A DNA stretch of 61,792 bases from an uncultured Spirochaetaceae bacterium. Its GTDB lineage: Bacteria > Spirochaetota > Spirochaetia > Sphaerochaetales > Sphaerochaetaceae. The stretch spans positions 1-61,792 of the forward strand of contig OMYY01000014.1 in the NCBI GenBank assembly GCA_900315435.1, written 5' to 3'. The notes beneath the pieces were generated by a model. That model was not told the origin of the DNA and did no database searches. It saw only the letters and a list, made by a program, of their open reading frames with translations. Shown here piece after piece: positions 1 through 8,754 of this stretch. The position numbers and the translations under genes were made by a program. The first letter of the stretch is position 1. Each line of letters starts with the position of its first letter.

Positions 1-27
1 TTCCTCCGACAGCCATTGATGCTTCAT
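1..27 (-). CDS. N-terminus of a leftward gene (partial)
   Basis: Only nine codons lie in the window, reading MKHQWLSEE on the minus strand from an ATG at 27. The start is supported by a strong AGGAG ribosome binding site (complement of 35-39) seven bases upstream. The fragment is too short to name. It is divergent from the oligopeptide-type transporter operon that starts at 339, so the 28-338 gap probably carries promoters for both. Confidence 0.5.
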
Positions 28-338
28 GGTTTTTCTCCTATGAGCAAATGGTAGAAAATACATGGCCTAACTAATACAATGCTTTCGTGTGATACTTACC
101 CGCAGGATGAAGGTCTTTGGCATCTTATGGTATTCTGGCTCTGAAGAATTATTGTGCTAAAAGTTTAAAGACGGGGAGAAGGTGAGCCTTGCCGACCTGG
201 TCTCTTCTTCGAAGAGTTTCGTCATCTGAGGGCAGTTCCTACATTCTTTCTTCCCCTTGACAACAAAAATACCGCTTCATAGTATAAAGCAATCAAAATA
301 CGAAGGATTCTGCCGGATGGCAGAGGGGATTTCAGTAC
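28..338. other. Divergent intergenic region
   Basis: This stretch separates the leftward gene at 27 from the rightward transporter operon. It holds a good rightward promoter (257-285) and a small hairpin (CTCTTC at 202-207, GAAGAG at 211-216) followed by three T. I see no convincing gene here; the short reading frames lack ribosome binding sites. Confidence 0.5.
257..285 (+). promoter_or_regulatory. Candidate promoter of the oligopeptide-type ABC operon
   Basis: A perfect -35 TTGACA (257-262) is followed by a 17-bp spacer and a -10 TAGTAT (280-285). It would start transcription about 45 bases before the binding-protein gene at 339. Prediction from sequence only. Confidence 0.55.
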
Positions 339-1907
339 ATGAAAAAGCAGACTTTGCGGATGCTTGCGCTTGCTGCGCTTGCCACCTTTTTCGTATCGTG
401 CGGGGGAAAGCAAACCCCTTTGCAGGCTTCTGTGGCGAGCCCGTCGCAGACTCCTGTCGCGACTTCAACTTCTTCCAAGAAGACCAATCTCATCGTCGCC
501 TTGGACGGAGAGCCCCAGCAGCTCGACCCTTACGCCCATTCCAACCAGAATGGCTTCGTGGTCTCCCGGCTGGTCTTCGAGAGCTTGATGAAGACCGATG
601 ACGAGGGCAATGTCATCCCTTGGCTCGCCACTGCATGGAATATGGTGGATGACACCACGCTCCAGCTGACGCTGCGCGACGACGTTTTCTTCCATGACGG
701 GAGCAAGCTGACCAGCGAGGATGTGGCCTACAGCCTGGCTCTCGCCGCCAAGAGCTCCTTTACCAGCAACCTGTTCGGGTCGATCGACACCGAGGGCTTT
801 GAGATTCCCGATGCCACCCATCTGGTGGTCAAGCTGAAGTTCCCCAATGCCGCCTTGATTCCGGCGATGGCCTCGTACCGTTGCGCCATCGTCAGCAAGA
901 ACTACTATGAGACGGCCACCGACGAGCAGAGAAGCCGCCATCCGATGGGTACCGGGCCGATGCGCTTCAAGAATTGGGTGACCGGCGACCGTATCGAGCT
1001 GGAGTCGTCCGACTCGTATTGGGGCGAACCGCTTCCCTACAAGAATTTCACCGCACGCGTCATCATCGAGGGTTCCTCCCGTGCCATCGAGCTGGAGACT
1101 GGCGGGGTCGATATCGCCTTCAACCTTCCCGATACCGAATGGGACCGTATCGCAGGCAACCCGAAGACCCGCCTGATCAGCGGCAATACCCAAGGGGTCA
1201 GCTTCGTCACCTTCAACAGCTCGATCGCCCCGTATGACAACCCGGATGTCCGTCGCGGCTTGGCATACGCCCTGAACCGTGACGCGCTGGTCCAGGTGGG
1301 TTGGGGAGGCAAGGCCGATGTGGCCGACAGCTTCTATGCTCCGACCATTTTCGGACACAAGAGCGAGCATCTGCCCGGCTATGACCCGCAGAAGGCCAAG
1401 GAGTATCTGTCCAAGGCCGGTTACAACGAGAGCAACCCGCTGCATCTGGTCTACACCACCTATGACAGCACGTTGAACCGCAACTTCAGCGAGGCTGTCC
1501 AGGCCATGTGGACGGCTGTCGGCGTCCAGTGCGAGATCAACTTCGTCGACCTTGCCATGTACACCACGATGAACAACGCAGGCAAGATCCAGGTCAGTCT
1601 GATGACCAACACTGCCGTCATCAACGACCCGACCGCGGCCCTGCTTGCCTGGCCTACCAGCCGCACCATCTCGATCAGGCACAACGACGTCAAGGTTGAC
1701 GAGTACCTGAATGCCGGCAGAAGCACCTACGACCAGACGGAGCGTGCGAGTATCTATGGAGAGCTGCAGGATTACCTGGCGGACAAGCTCTACACGTTCC
1801 CGATCGCGTTCCCGCAGAACGCTTATGGAAGCACCAGCCAGATTGCCAACCTGCCGTTCTACCCGAACGTGGTTCCCGACCTGAGCCGGATCAAGTTCAC
1901 CAAGTAA
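339..1907 (+). CDS. ABC transporter substrate-binding lipoprotein, SBP family 5
   Basis: This 522-residue extracytoplasmic binding protein would capture an oligopeptide, nickel chelate, opine or similar solute for the permeases and ATPases encoded next. It has a lipoprotein-type signal peptide with Cys21 in a relaxed spirochaetal lipobox (FVSC). The mature part opens with the family-5 pattern (LDGEPQQLDPY), and the FHDGSKLTSEDVAYS and RRGLAYALNRDAL stretches are typical of DppA/OppA-like proteins. Length is normal. The ATG at 339 follows GAGGGG. It heads a tight operon through 7074. The ligand cannot be deduced; the terminal MmgE/PrpD gene hints at an organic acid or amino-acid derivative. 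Confidence 0.9.
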   Translation: MKKQTLRMLALAALATFFVSCGGKQTPLQASVASPSQTPVATSTSSKKTNLIVALDGEPQQLDPYAHSNQNGFVVSRLVFESLMKTDDEGNVIPWLATAWNMVDDTTLQLTLRDDVFFHDGSKLTSEDVAYSLALAAKSSFTSNLFGSIDTEGFEIPDATHLVVKLKFPNAALIPAMASYRCAIVSKNYYETATDEQRSRHPMGTGPMRFKNWVTGDRIELESSDSYWGEPLPYKNFTARVIIEGSSRAIELETGGVDIAFNLPDTEWDRIAGNPKTRLISGNTQGVSFVTFNSSIAPYDNPDVRRGLAYALNRDALVQVGWGGKADVADSFYAPTIFGHKSEHLPGYDPQKAKEYLSKAGYNESNPLHLVYTTYDSTLNRNFSEAVQAMWTAVGVQCEINFVDLAMYTTMNNAGKIQVSLMTNTAVINDPTAALLAWPTSRTISIRHNDVKVDEYLNAGRSTYDQTERASIYGELQDYLADKLYTFPIAFPQNAYGSTSQIANLPFYPNVVPDLSRIKFTK

Positions 1908-1936
1908 AGGCGATTGATTGCCTGCGGGGAAGAGGT

Positions 1937-2908
1937 ATGGGACGATACATTCTCAAACGTGTTCTGGCAACTGTTCCGGTGTTGCTTTGCGTCACCTTCG
2001 TCATTTTCACGCTGATGCACTTCACCGATGGAGATCCCGCCCGGCTGATCCTCGGCGATACCGCCAGCGAAGCCGAGGTGATGGCGATGCGAAGCGAGAT
2101 GGGGCTCGACAAGCCCTTTCTCGAGCAGTATTTCCGTTACCTTGCCGGGCTGTTCCATGGTGACCTGGGTATTTCCTATATGACGAAGATGCCCGTTTCC
2201 AGCGAGATCCTGACCCGGCTGCCGGTCACTGCCCGGCTGGCGTTCCTCTCCTGTCTGTTTGCCATCTGCGTGGGGGTTCCCGCCGGCATCGTCAGCGCGG
2301 TGCGCCAGTATTCCCTTCTGGACAACGTCCTGACCGTACTGGCCCTGCTGGGCATCACCATGCCGAATTTCTGGCTTGCTCTGATGCTGATCCTCTTCTT
2401 CTCCGTTTCGCTGGGCATCCTGCCGGCAAGCGGCCTGTACGGGCCCGTCTACTATATCATGCCGATCATCTCGATCAGCGCCGCCAGCGTCGCCACCATC
2501 ACCCGCATGACCCGGAGCAGCATGCTCGAGGTCATCCGCAGCGATTATATCCGCACCGCCCGCGCCAAGGGGCTTTCCGAGCGCGAGGTAATCTTCCGTC
2601 ACGCTTTGAAGAACGCGCTGATTCCCATCCTGACCATTGTCGGCATCCAGTTTGCCAGCGGCCTTTCGGGCGCGGTGGTGAACGAGCAGGTTTTCGCCAT
2701 CCCCGGTATCGGGAAAATGATGATCGACGCGATCAAGAACCGCAACTATCCCTTGGTAGAGGGGGGCGTGCTGGTGATCGCCGTCATGTGCTGCCTGGTC
2801 AACTTGGCAGTCGACCTGATGTACGCGGTTGCCGACCCGAGGATCAAGATGCAGTACACCAAGGCAAGGCGGAAAGGGACGCAGGGGTCAAAGGAGGAAG
2901 CGGAATGA
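1937..2908 (+). CDS. ABC transporter permease, DppB/OppB type
   Basis: This inner-membrane permease of 323 residues forms half of the translocation pore of the family-5 transporter. It starts with the usual first transmembrane helix after MGRYILKR, has the FDKP-like LDKPFLEQY segment, and carries the EAA-type loop around RTARAKGLSEREVIFRHALKNA that docks on the ATPases. GGGGAAGAGG precedes the ATG. Its stop overlaps the start of the next permease gene (ATGA), which implies translational coupling. The lysine- and arginine-rich cytoplasmic tail is slightly long but not abnormal. Confidence 0.92.
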   Translation: MGRYILKRVLATVPVLLCVTFVIFTLMHFTDGDPARLILGDTASEAEVMAMRSEMGLDKPFLEQYFRYLAGLFHGDLGISYMTKMPVSSEILTRLPVTARLAFLSCLFAICVGVPAGIVSAVRQYSLLDNVLTVLALLGITMPNFWLALMLILFFSVSLGILPASGLYGPVYYIMPIISISAASVATITRMTRSSMLEVIRSDYIRTARAKGLSEREVIFRHALKNALIPILTIVGIQFASGLSGAVVNEQVFAIPGIGKMMIDAIKNRNYPLVEGGVLVIAVMCCLVNLAVDLMYAVADPRIKMQYTKARRKGTQGSKEEAE

Positions 2909-3771
2909 GCAGGCGCGACCCGACCAAGAAGCGGAGCCAGTTTTCCTATGTCTGGCACTATCTGAAACGGGACCGGCTGGCCATGCTGGGACTCTGCGGG
3001 CTGACGGTGCTGGTTGCCTGCGCCATCTTCGCCCCGCTGATCGCCCCCTACGACTATGCGTTGCAGGACTATCTGTCGATGAACCAGGCGCCTAGCTTGA
3101 AGCACTTGTTCGGGACCGATAACTTCGGTCGTGATATTTTCAGCCGCGTCGTTTTCGGCGCCCGGATCAGCTTGCTGGTGGGCTTCATCAGCCTTGCCAT
3201 CGGTGCCTTCCTCGGCAGTCTGCTGGGGGCCGTCGCCGGTTACTTCGGACGCTTCAGCGAGACGCTGATCATGCGTGGCTGCGACATCATGATGTCGATT
3301 CCCTCGACGGTGCTGGCCATCACCATCGCCACGACGCTGGGCCCGGGACTGGTCAATGCCGTCATCGCCCTTTCCATCAGCTCGATTCCCTCCTTCTGCC
3401 GTGTGGTGCGTGGCTCGACCCTGACGGTCAAGGACCAGGAGTATATCGAGGCCGCCCGGGTCATTGGAGCGAGCGACTGGCATATCATCCGCCGCTATGT
3501 CTTCCCCAACGTGCTTGCCCCGATCATCGTCCAGGCGACGCTGGGTATCGGAAAGTCGATCATCATGTGCGCATCCCTGAGCTTTCTCGGTCTGGGCATC
3601 CAGCCTCCGACTCCCGAGTGGGGGGCGATGCTCAGCACGGCGCGCACCTTTATGCGCAACTATCCCTACCAGGTCATCTTCCCCGGTCTTGCAATCATGC
3701 TGACCGTCCTTTCGCTGAACCTGTTTGGCGACGGACTCAGGGATGCGCTGGATCCGAAACTGAAGAGGTGA
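2905..3771 (+). CDS. ABC transporter permease, DppC/OppC type
   Basis: This is the second membrane subunit of the transporter, 288 residues from the ATG at 2905. That start overlaps the previous stop by four bases and has AAGGAGG eight bases upstream. A longer frame to 2788 would lie inside the upstream gene and is rejected. Family features are LFGTDNFGRDIFSRVVFGARIS near the N-terminus, several hydrophobic helices, and the EAA loop EAARVIGASDWHIIRRYVFPN. It should pair with the DppB-type subunit and contact both ATPases. Confidence 0.92.
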   Translation: MSRRDPTKKRSQFSYVWHYLKRDRLAMLGLCGLTVLVACAIFAPLIAPYDYALQDYLSMNQAPSLKHLFGTDNFGRDIFSRVVFGARISLLVGFISLAIGAFLGSLLGAVAGYFGRFSETLIMRGCDIMMSIPSTVLAITIATTLGPGLVNAVIALSISSIPSFCRVVRGSTLTVKDQEYIEAARVIGASDWHIIRRYVFPNVLAPIIVQATLGIGKSIIMCASLSFLGLGIQPPTPEWGAMLSTARTFMRNYPYQVIFPGLAIMLTVLSLNLFGDGLRDALDPKLKR

Positions 3772-3774
3772 GCC

Positions 3775-4752
3775 ATGGAGAACGAAGAAACCATTCTTTC
3801 CGTCAAGGACCTGGTGATCCGCTATGAGACAGATGACGGCCTGGTGAGGGCGGTCAATGGGGTGAGCTTCGACCTGAAGCGGGGGGAGACTCTCGGCTTG
3901 GTCGGCGAGACCGGAGCCGGCAAGACCACCACGGCCTTGGGGTTGATGCGGCTGGTGCCCGACCCGCCAGGGCGGATCGTCAGCGGACAGATTGTGCTGC
4001 AGGGCAGGGACCTGGCCAAGCTGAGCGAGGAGCGGATGCGCCTGGTCCGCGGCAACGAGGTCAGCATGATCTTCCAGGACCCGATGACCAGCCTGAACCC
4101 GGTGATGAAGGTGGGGGACCAGATCGGCGAGGTGGTGCGCAAGCACCGGAAGGTAAGCCGCCTCGAGGCGGAGAAAATCGCCGCCCGGATGCTGGAGACG
4201 GTCGGTATCCCGCGCGAGCGGATGAACGACTATCCCCACCAGTTCTCAGGTGGCATGAAGCAACGGGTGGTGATCGCTATCGCACTTGCCTGCCGTCCGT
4301 CTCTGATCATCGCCGACGAGCCGACCACGGCCTTGGATGTCACCATCCAGGCGCAGGTTCTGGAATTGATGCGGGACCTTCGGGACCAGTACCGGACCAG
4401 CATGCTGCTGATTACCCACGACCTTGGCGTTGTCGCCGAAATCTGCGACAAGGTCGCCATCATGTACGCCGGCCTGATCATGGAATCAGGGAGTTTGTCC
4501 GATATCTACCGGCACACCGCCCATCCCTATACCAAGGGACTCTTCGGGAGCTTGCCCAGCATGAACACCAGAGAGAAGCGGTTGCACCCGATCCATGGAC
4601 TGATGCCGGATCCGACCGACCTGCCCCCGGGGTGTCCCTTCGCTCCCCGTTGCTCTCGGGCGACGGAAAAGTGCAGCCAAGAGCTCCCTGTGCTCCGGGA
4701 ACTGTCACCTGGACACCTGGTACGGTGCATCCATATGGACGAGGAGGCGTGA
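3775..4752 (+). CDS. ABC transporter ATPase, DppD/OppD type
   Basis: This cytoplasmic ATPase of 325 residues powers the family-5 transporter. It has Walker [10 protein letters not shown] at residues 44-52 (Lys50), signature FSGGMKQR at about 157-164, Walker B with [12 protein letters not shown], and a switch His in THDLG. The C-terminal oligopeptide/dipeptide extension, with Cys-containing PGCPFAPRC, is typical of DppD/OppD, where these cysteines can hold an Fe-S cluster. The gene is three bases from the permease and overlaps or abuts the second ATPase gene. Confidence 0.93.
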   Translation: MENEETILSVKDLVIRYETDDGLVRAVNGVSFDLKRGETLGLVGETGAGKTTTALGLMRLVPDPPGRIVSGQIVLQGRDLAKLSEERMRLVRGNEVSMIFQDPMTSLNPVMKVGDQIGEVVRKHRKVSRLEAEKIAARMLETVGIPRERMNDYPHQFSGGMKQRVVIAIALACRPSLIIADEPTTALDVTIQAQVLELMRDLRDQYRTSMLLITHDLGVVAEICDKVAIMYAGLIMESGSLSDIYRHTAHPYTKGLFGSLPSMNTREKRLHPIHGLMPDPTDLPPGCPFAPRCSRATEKCSQELPVLRELSPGHLVRCIHMDEEA

Positions 4753-4754
4753 CC

Positions 4755-5717
4755 GTGGAACTGTTGGCCGTCAAGGAGCTGAAGAAGTATTTCAAGACAC
4801 CCCGCGGGACGTTGCATGCCGTCGACGGGGTCAGTTTCACGATTGACGAGGGAAGGACCCTCGGGGTGGTCGGCGAGAGCGGATGTGGCAAAAGTACCCT
4901 GGGAAGGGTATTGGTCAAGCTGCTTCCCGCAACCAGTGGCGAGGTGCTCTGGAGGGGGAAGCCCATCCTGTATGGAAAACCTTCCCCCCAATTGAGACGA
5001 GAGATGCAGATGATCTTCCAGGATCCCTTCAGCAGCCTGAACCCCCGCATGACGGTGGGCGAGACGATCGCCGAGCCGATGGAGATCCACCACATGTTCC
5101 CTAGTCGCCGGGAGACCGAGGCGGAGGTGGCCAAGCTGATGGACACCGTCGGCCTTGCCAGCCGATTCGTCAACAGCTATCCCCACGAGCTTGATGGGGG
5201 AAGGCGGCAGCGTATCGGCATTGCCCGCGCGCTTTCCCTGAATCCCTCCTTCATCGTCTGTGACGAACCGGTCAGCGCCCTGGATGTCTCCATCCAGGCA
5301 CAGATCCTCAACTTGATGCAGGACCTGCAGGAAGAGCGGGGACTCACCTATCTTTTCATCACCCATGACCTTTCGGTCGTGCGCCATATCTCCACCGCGA
5401 TCATGGTCATGTATTTGGGAATGATGGTGGAGAAGGCTCCCTGCGAGGAACTTTTCGCGCATACCTTGCATCCCTATACCCGGGCGCTTTTGGCCGCCAT
5501 CCCCCGGCCGGTGGTACCCGATGGTCCGGTCCACCACGAACTACTGCGGGGGGAGATCTCCAGCCCGATCGACCCGAAACCTGGTTGCCGTTTTGCCGCA
5601 CGTTGTCCGTATGCCAAGGATATCTGCTTCCATCAGACTCCCGTCTTGCGGGAAGTGCGGGCGGAGCATTTTGTCGCCTGCCACAAGGTGGAGGAGGAAG
5701 TCAATGGGAAAGCGTGA
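4755..5717 (+). CDS. ABC transporter ATPase, DppF/OppF type
   Basis: This second ATPase subunit reads VELLAVKELKKYFKTP from a GTG. I chose the GTG at 4755 because GAGGAGG (4741-4747) is correctly spaced for it; the GTG at 4749 overlaps the previous stop but is too close to that site. It has Walker A GESGCGKST and Walker B FIVCDEPVSALD. The signature is LDGGRRQR rather than the more usual FSGGQRQR; the Gly-Gly core is intact and I take this as a subfamily variant. The C-terminal PGCRFAARCPYAKDIC stretch matches DppF-type extensions. It overlaps the next gene by 14 bases. Confidence 0.9.
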   Translation: MELLAVKELKKYFKTPRGTLHAVDGVSFTIDEGRTLGVVGESGCGKSTLGRVLVKLLPATSGEVLWRGKPILYGKPSPQLRREMQMIFQDPFSSLNPRMTVGETIAEPMEIHHMFPSRRETEAEVAKLMDTVGLASRFVNSYPHELDGGRRQRIGIARALSLNPSFIVCDEPVSALDVSIQAQILNLMQDLQEERGLTYLFITHDLSVVRHISTAIMVMYLGMMVEKAPCEELFAHTLHPYTRALLAAIPRPVVPDGPVHHELLRGEISSPIDPKPGCRFAARCPYAKDICFHQTPVLREVRAEHFVACHKVEEEVNGKA

Positions 5718-7074
5718 CTCGATCAAGAAACAGTATCTGGATTCCATCATCGACTGCTACTACGACCTGCGCTATGAGGATATTCCCCCAAGCGTGCTCC
5801 ACCAGGTACGGCGCTCGTTGCTCGATTACCTGGGGTGCGCAGCCTATACGGCCCATCACCATGAGTGCGCCACCCTGGTCAAGGTGATTCTTTCCTTGGC
5901 AAAGGAAGGGGATGTCCCGATTTGGGGCGAGGAGGTGACGACGAACGACGCCTCGGCAGCCATGGCCAACGCCACCCGGATCAGCCACATCGAGCTGGAT
6001 GACTGCTCCGCCATGGGAGCCAGCGTCCATCCGGGCGTCTATGTCTGGAGCGCCGCCTTCGCCGCATGGTCGGAAAGCCATGCCGATGCCAGAACGGTGG
6101 TCCGCGCGGTGCTTTTCGGCTACGAGCTGGTCCTGCGTATGGGACTGCTTTCCACCCAGCAGGTACGCAACCTCGGACTGCACGGTCCGGGGCTGAACGG
6201 AGCGTTTGCCGCCCTGGCGGCAGGGGGCATGGTCGAAGGGTTGACCCGGCAGCAGATGAAGAACGCCGTGGGCATCGCCGGCAGCCTGTTGCCGGTCTGC
6301 CCCTTTGTCAGCTTTCTTGACGGCACCGACTCCAAAGACCTGTATGGAGGCTGGGGCACCTATCTGGGACTCTTTGCCGTCCACTGCGCCAAGGAAGGGC
6401 TTACCGGCCCCCATGACATCATCGACGGCAAAAAGAGCTTGCTTTCCCTGTACAACGGAAGCACCAGCCCCTATATCCTGGGAAAGGATTTTCTGATCGA
6501 CCACATCTCTTTCAAGGAGTTCAGCGCCTGCGCCAGCGTCCACCCGGCGCTCAGCGCCCTGCTTGCCATCCTTGCCAGGCACCCCTTCCATGGAGGAGAG
6601 GTGGCACATGTCGTCGTGGAGACATATCCCTATTCCTATCAGCTGGACAGCGGGGTGGGAACGGTGCTCAATCCTTCCTCGGCACGGCTTTCCCTTCCCT
6701 ATACCATCGCGGTCACCATCGAGGAGGGGGCCCTGGGCCCGGCAGCCTTCAACCCGGAGAGTCTGAGAAAAGCGAGGTATCGGAACCTGATGCAGAAGGT
6801 GGAGGTGAAGAACCATGGTGCCTACGGCGACGGGGCTTTCGGGATTCGGGGCAGTATCGTCACCGTCACCCTGATGGACGGGACGGTGCTACGAGAGGAA
6901 TCGCTGGGAAGCCGGTGGTCCAAAGGACCGACGGACGAACAGCTGATGGAGAAGTTCCGGATTCTGAGCGAGGGAGCCTTCCCGGACAGGGACATGGTGG
7001 CGTCCCTGGTCTGGGATTTCGGCGGGGGGACGGGCCTAGAGCCTTTGGTACAGGTCCTCAGGCAGATCCGGTAG
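5704..7074 (+). CDS. MmgE/PrpD-family protein (2-methylcitrate dehydratase-like)
   Basis: This 456-residue protein belongs to the MmgE/PrpD fold, which contains 2-methylcitrate dehydratase, cis-aconitate decarboxylase and iminodisuccinate epimerase. Visible family stretches are LLDYLGCAAYTAHHHEC near the N-terminus, ANATRISHIELDDC, the HPGVYVWSAAFAAW segment, and a C-terminal lid with PYTIAVTIEEG. The ATG at 5704 follows GAGGAGG and overlaps the ATPase gene, so it is part of the transporter operon. It may act on the imported solute, or on a product of it. There is no prpC or prpB nearby, so a methylcitrate cycle is not supported. Confidence 0.8.
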   Translation: MGKRDSIKKQYLDSIIDCYYDLRYEDIPPSVLHQVRRSLLDYLGCAAYTAHHHECATLVKVILSLAKEGDVPIWGEEVTTNDASAAMANATRISHIELDDCSAMGASVHPGVYVWSAAFAAWSESHADARTVVRAVLFGYELVLRMGLLSTQQVRNLGLHGPGLNGAFAALAAGGMVEGLTRQQMKNAVGIAGSLLPVCPFVSFLDGTDSKDLYGGWGTYLGLFAVHCAKEGLTGPHDIIDGKKSLLSLYNGSTSPYILGKDFLIDHISFKEFSACASVHPALSALLAILARHPFHGGEVAHVVVETYPYSYQLDSGVGTVLNPSSARLSLPYTIAVTIEEGALGPAAFNPESLRKARYRNLMQKVEVKNHGAYGDGAFGIRGSIVTVTLMDGTVLREESLGSRWSKGPTDEQLMEKFRILSEGAFPDRDMVASLVWDFGGGTGLEPLVQVLRQIR

Positions 7075-7082
7075 TGCGTTTG

Positions 7083-7112
7083 GGCGCCCTTTCCCAGGGT
7101 GCCGTTTTTTTT
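7083..7112 (+). terminator. Rho-independent terminator after the ABC/PrpD operon
   Basis: Stem GGCGCCCT (7083-7090) pairs with AGGGTGCC (7096-7103) across a TTCCC loop, with one G-T pair, and is followed by eight T (7105-7112). Confidence 0.85.
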
Positions 7113-7134
7113 CTTGCCAATGAGCGACAATCTC

Positions 7135-7188
7135 TTGACATGAGCGACATACATATTTATTAATAAGATTATAGAAATACTAATAAAT
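7135..7188 (+). promoter_or_regulatory. cysK promoter with a flanking inverted repeat
   Basis: A perfect -35 TTGACA (7135-7140) is followed after 17 bp by a -10-like TATTAA (7158-7163). An exact 8-bp inverted repeat, ATTTATTA at 7155-7162 and TAATAAAT at 7181-7188, spans the -10 and the expected transcription start. That is where a repressor would sit. A sulfur-status regulator is plausible, but none is encoded nearby. Confidence 0.55.
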
Positions 7189-7201
7189 AGGAGATGTCAA
7201 C

Positions 7202-8134
7202 ATGGCTCGGATATTTACTGATATCACGAAGGCGGTCGGCCACACCCCGCTGGTCAGGATCAACAAGCTGAACAAGGGCGGCGCTACCGTCCTGGTGAAG
7301 ATGGAGAGCTTCAATCCGCTCTCGTCCGTCAAGGACAGGGTCGGCGTCGCCATGATCGAGGACGCCGAGAAGAAAGGGCTTCTCAAGCCAGGTGCCACCT
7401 TGATCGAGCCTACCAGCGGCAATACTGGTGTCGGACTTGCCTTCGCGGCAGCCGCGAAAGGCTACAAGCTGACCATCGTCATGCCGGAGACCATGTCCAT
7501 CGAGCGCCGCAAGCTCGTGCAGGCTCTTGGCGCCAACCTGGTGCTTACCGAGGGAACGAAGGGCATGCCTGGCGCCATCGCCAAGGCGAACGAACTGAAG
7601 GAATCCACCCCTGGTGCCGTAATCCTCGGCCAGTTCGTCAACCCTGCCAATCCTGAGGTCCATTACCAGACGACCGGCCCCGAGATTTGGGAGGATTCAG
7701 GCCACAACGTCGACGTCTTTGTCGCCGGTGTCGGTACCGGTGGAACCGTCAGTGGCGTCGGCCGCTACCTGAAAGAGGTCAATCCTCATGTCCATATCGT
7801 CGCCGTAGAACCTGCCACCAGCCCGGTCCTTGCCGGCGGCAAGAGCGGTCCCCACAAGATCCAGGGCATTGGTGCCGGATTCATTCCTTCCACCTATGAC
7901 GCGAAGGTCGTCGATGAGGTTTACGAAGCCAACGACCAGAAGGCTGGCGAGACCAGTCGCGCCGCCGCCCGCGAGGAGGGCCTGCTGATTGGTATCTCCA
8001 GTGGCGCCGCCTTGGAGGCAGCCTTGACCCTCAGCAAGAGCCCGGAATATGCCGGCAAGACGATTGTCGCGCTGCTTCCGGATACCGGCGAGCGATACCT
8101 GTCCACCTGGTTGTTCGCGGATCTGGACGCCTGA
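7202..8134 (+). CDS. cysK: Cysteine synthase A (O-acetylserine sulfhydrylase)
   Basis: This PLP enzyme makes L-cysteine from O-acetylserine and sulfide. At 310 residues it has normal CysK length. The PLP lysine is Lys44 in SSVKDR. The substrate loop TSGNTG is at 71-76, and the phosphate-binding GVGTGGT is at about 176-182. The SSGAA near 266-270 places the serine that contacts the PLP nitrogen. TAGGAG lies just upstream of the ATG. It appears monocistronic, with its own promoter and a terminator before it. CysK forms homodimers in the cytoplasm. Confidence 0.96.
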   Translation: MARIFTDITKAVGHTPLVRINKLNKGGATVLVKMESFNPLSSVKDRVGVAMIEDAEKKGLLKPGATLIEPTSGNTGVGLAFAAAAKGYKLTIVMPETMSIERRKLVQALGANLVLTEGTKGMPGAIAKANELKESTPGAVILGQFVNPANPEVHYQTTGPEIWEDSGHNVDVFVAGVGTGGTVSGVGRYLKEVNPHVHIVAVEPATSPVLAGGKSGPHKIQGIGAGFIPSTYDAKVVDEVYEANDQKAGETSRAAAREEGLLIGISSGAALEAALTLSKSPEYAGKTIVALLPDTGERYLSTWLFADLDA

Positions 8135-8141
8135 GGGGAGG

Positions 8142-8663
8142 CTAGGCGCGGTGGGCTTTTGCCCAGGCATAGGCGAGCTTGAAGGTCGCCCTGATCTGGG
8201 TCCCCTGTTTGGTGAAGCCCAAAAGGCGGAGCGTCTCGAGCCAGAGGGCCTTGCGGCTCTGCTGAAGTCCCACCTGCGCCATTACGTTCGCGACCTCGAT
8301 GACCGGGTATTCGGAGATATCCCTTGGGGAAGGTGCCCGGAAGCTGGTGTATGTACCTTCGATGTCCCGACCTTTCCAGCTTTCCTGCCAGTAGACGGTA
8401 TGCTCATGGCCGTCGCAGGACCGCTGGGTGGTGGTGACCGCCCCGAGCGAGGCCCGAACCTCGGAGAGCAGCGGCGCGATCCGGCTTCCCCGTTTCACGA
8501 GTCCATAGGAGTGAAGCACCCGTTTTTCCAAGAGGTCGTCGAGGATGGGGCCCTCGAGCTCGATGACAAGACGCATGCGCCTGGCAATCTCTCCGCGGTC
8601 GCCAGACAAGAGCTGCTCGGCCGTCAGGGCCGTCACCTCCAGTGCCGTTTCCTGATATTCCAT
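8142..8663 (-). CDS. Stand-alone DUF3320-type protein
   Basis: This 173-residue soluble protein resembles the DUF3320 domain that normally closes very large DUF4011-type helicases. Visible hallmarks are VIELEGPILDDLLEKRVLHSYGLVKRG near the N-terminus and repeated tryptophans in VYWQESWKGRDIEG. The ATG at 8663 has AGGTGG upstream; an in-frame GTG at 8672 is also possible. It is convergent with cysK, eight bases away, and no helicase gene is adjacent. In the known large proteins the domain accompanies nucleic-acid processing; a role here is unknown. Confidence 0.55.
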   Translation of the reverse strand: MEYQETALEVTALTAEQLLSGDRGEIARRMRLVIELEGPILDDLLEKRVLHSYGLVKRGSRIAPLLSEVRASLGAVTTTQRSCDGHEHTVYWQESWKGRDIEGTYTSFRAPSPRDISEYPVIEVANVMAQVGLQQSRKALWLETLRLLGFTKQGTQIRATFKLAYAWAKAHRA

Positions 8664-8678
8664 AGCTTCCACCTATGG

Positions 8679-8700
8679 CCATCATAGCACGGGATGATGG
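8679..8700. promoter_or_regulatory. Inverted repeat between divergent genes
   Basis: CCATCAT (8679-8685) and ATGATGG (8694-8700) form an exact 7-bp inverted repeat with an 8-bp spacer. On the minus strand it overlaps a -10-like TATGAT, so it could be an operator for the DUF3320 gene. Confidence 0.3.
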
Positions 8701-8754
8701 AAGTTTTCACCAAGAATGGGGAAACCATGGTAGGATGAGGGAAAGGGGGGCGCT

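Noticed and set aside
465-1682. Long minus-strand reading frame opposite the binding-protein gene
   Set aside because: It lies fully antisense to a clear binding protein and has the Gly/Asp/Val/Arg-rich composition of a GC-rich shadow frame, with no family pattern.
2746-4239. 497-codon minus-strand frame across dppC/dppD-type genes
   Set aside because: Antisense to two certain genes, no ribosome site, low-complexity Asp/His/Gln/Arg composition.
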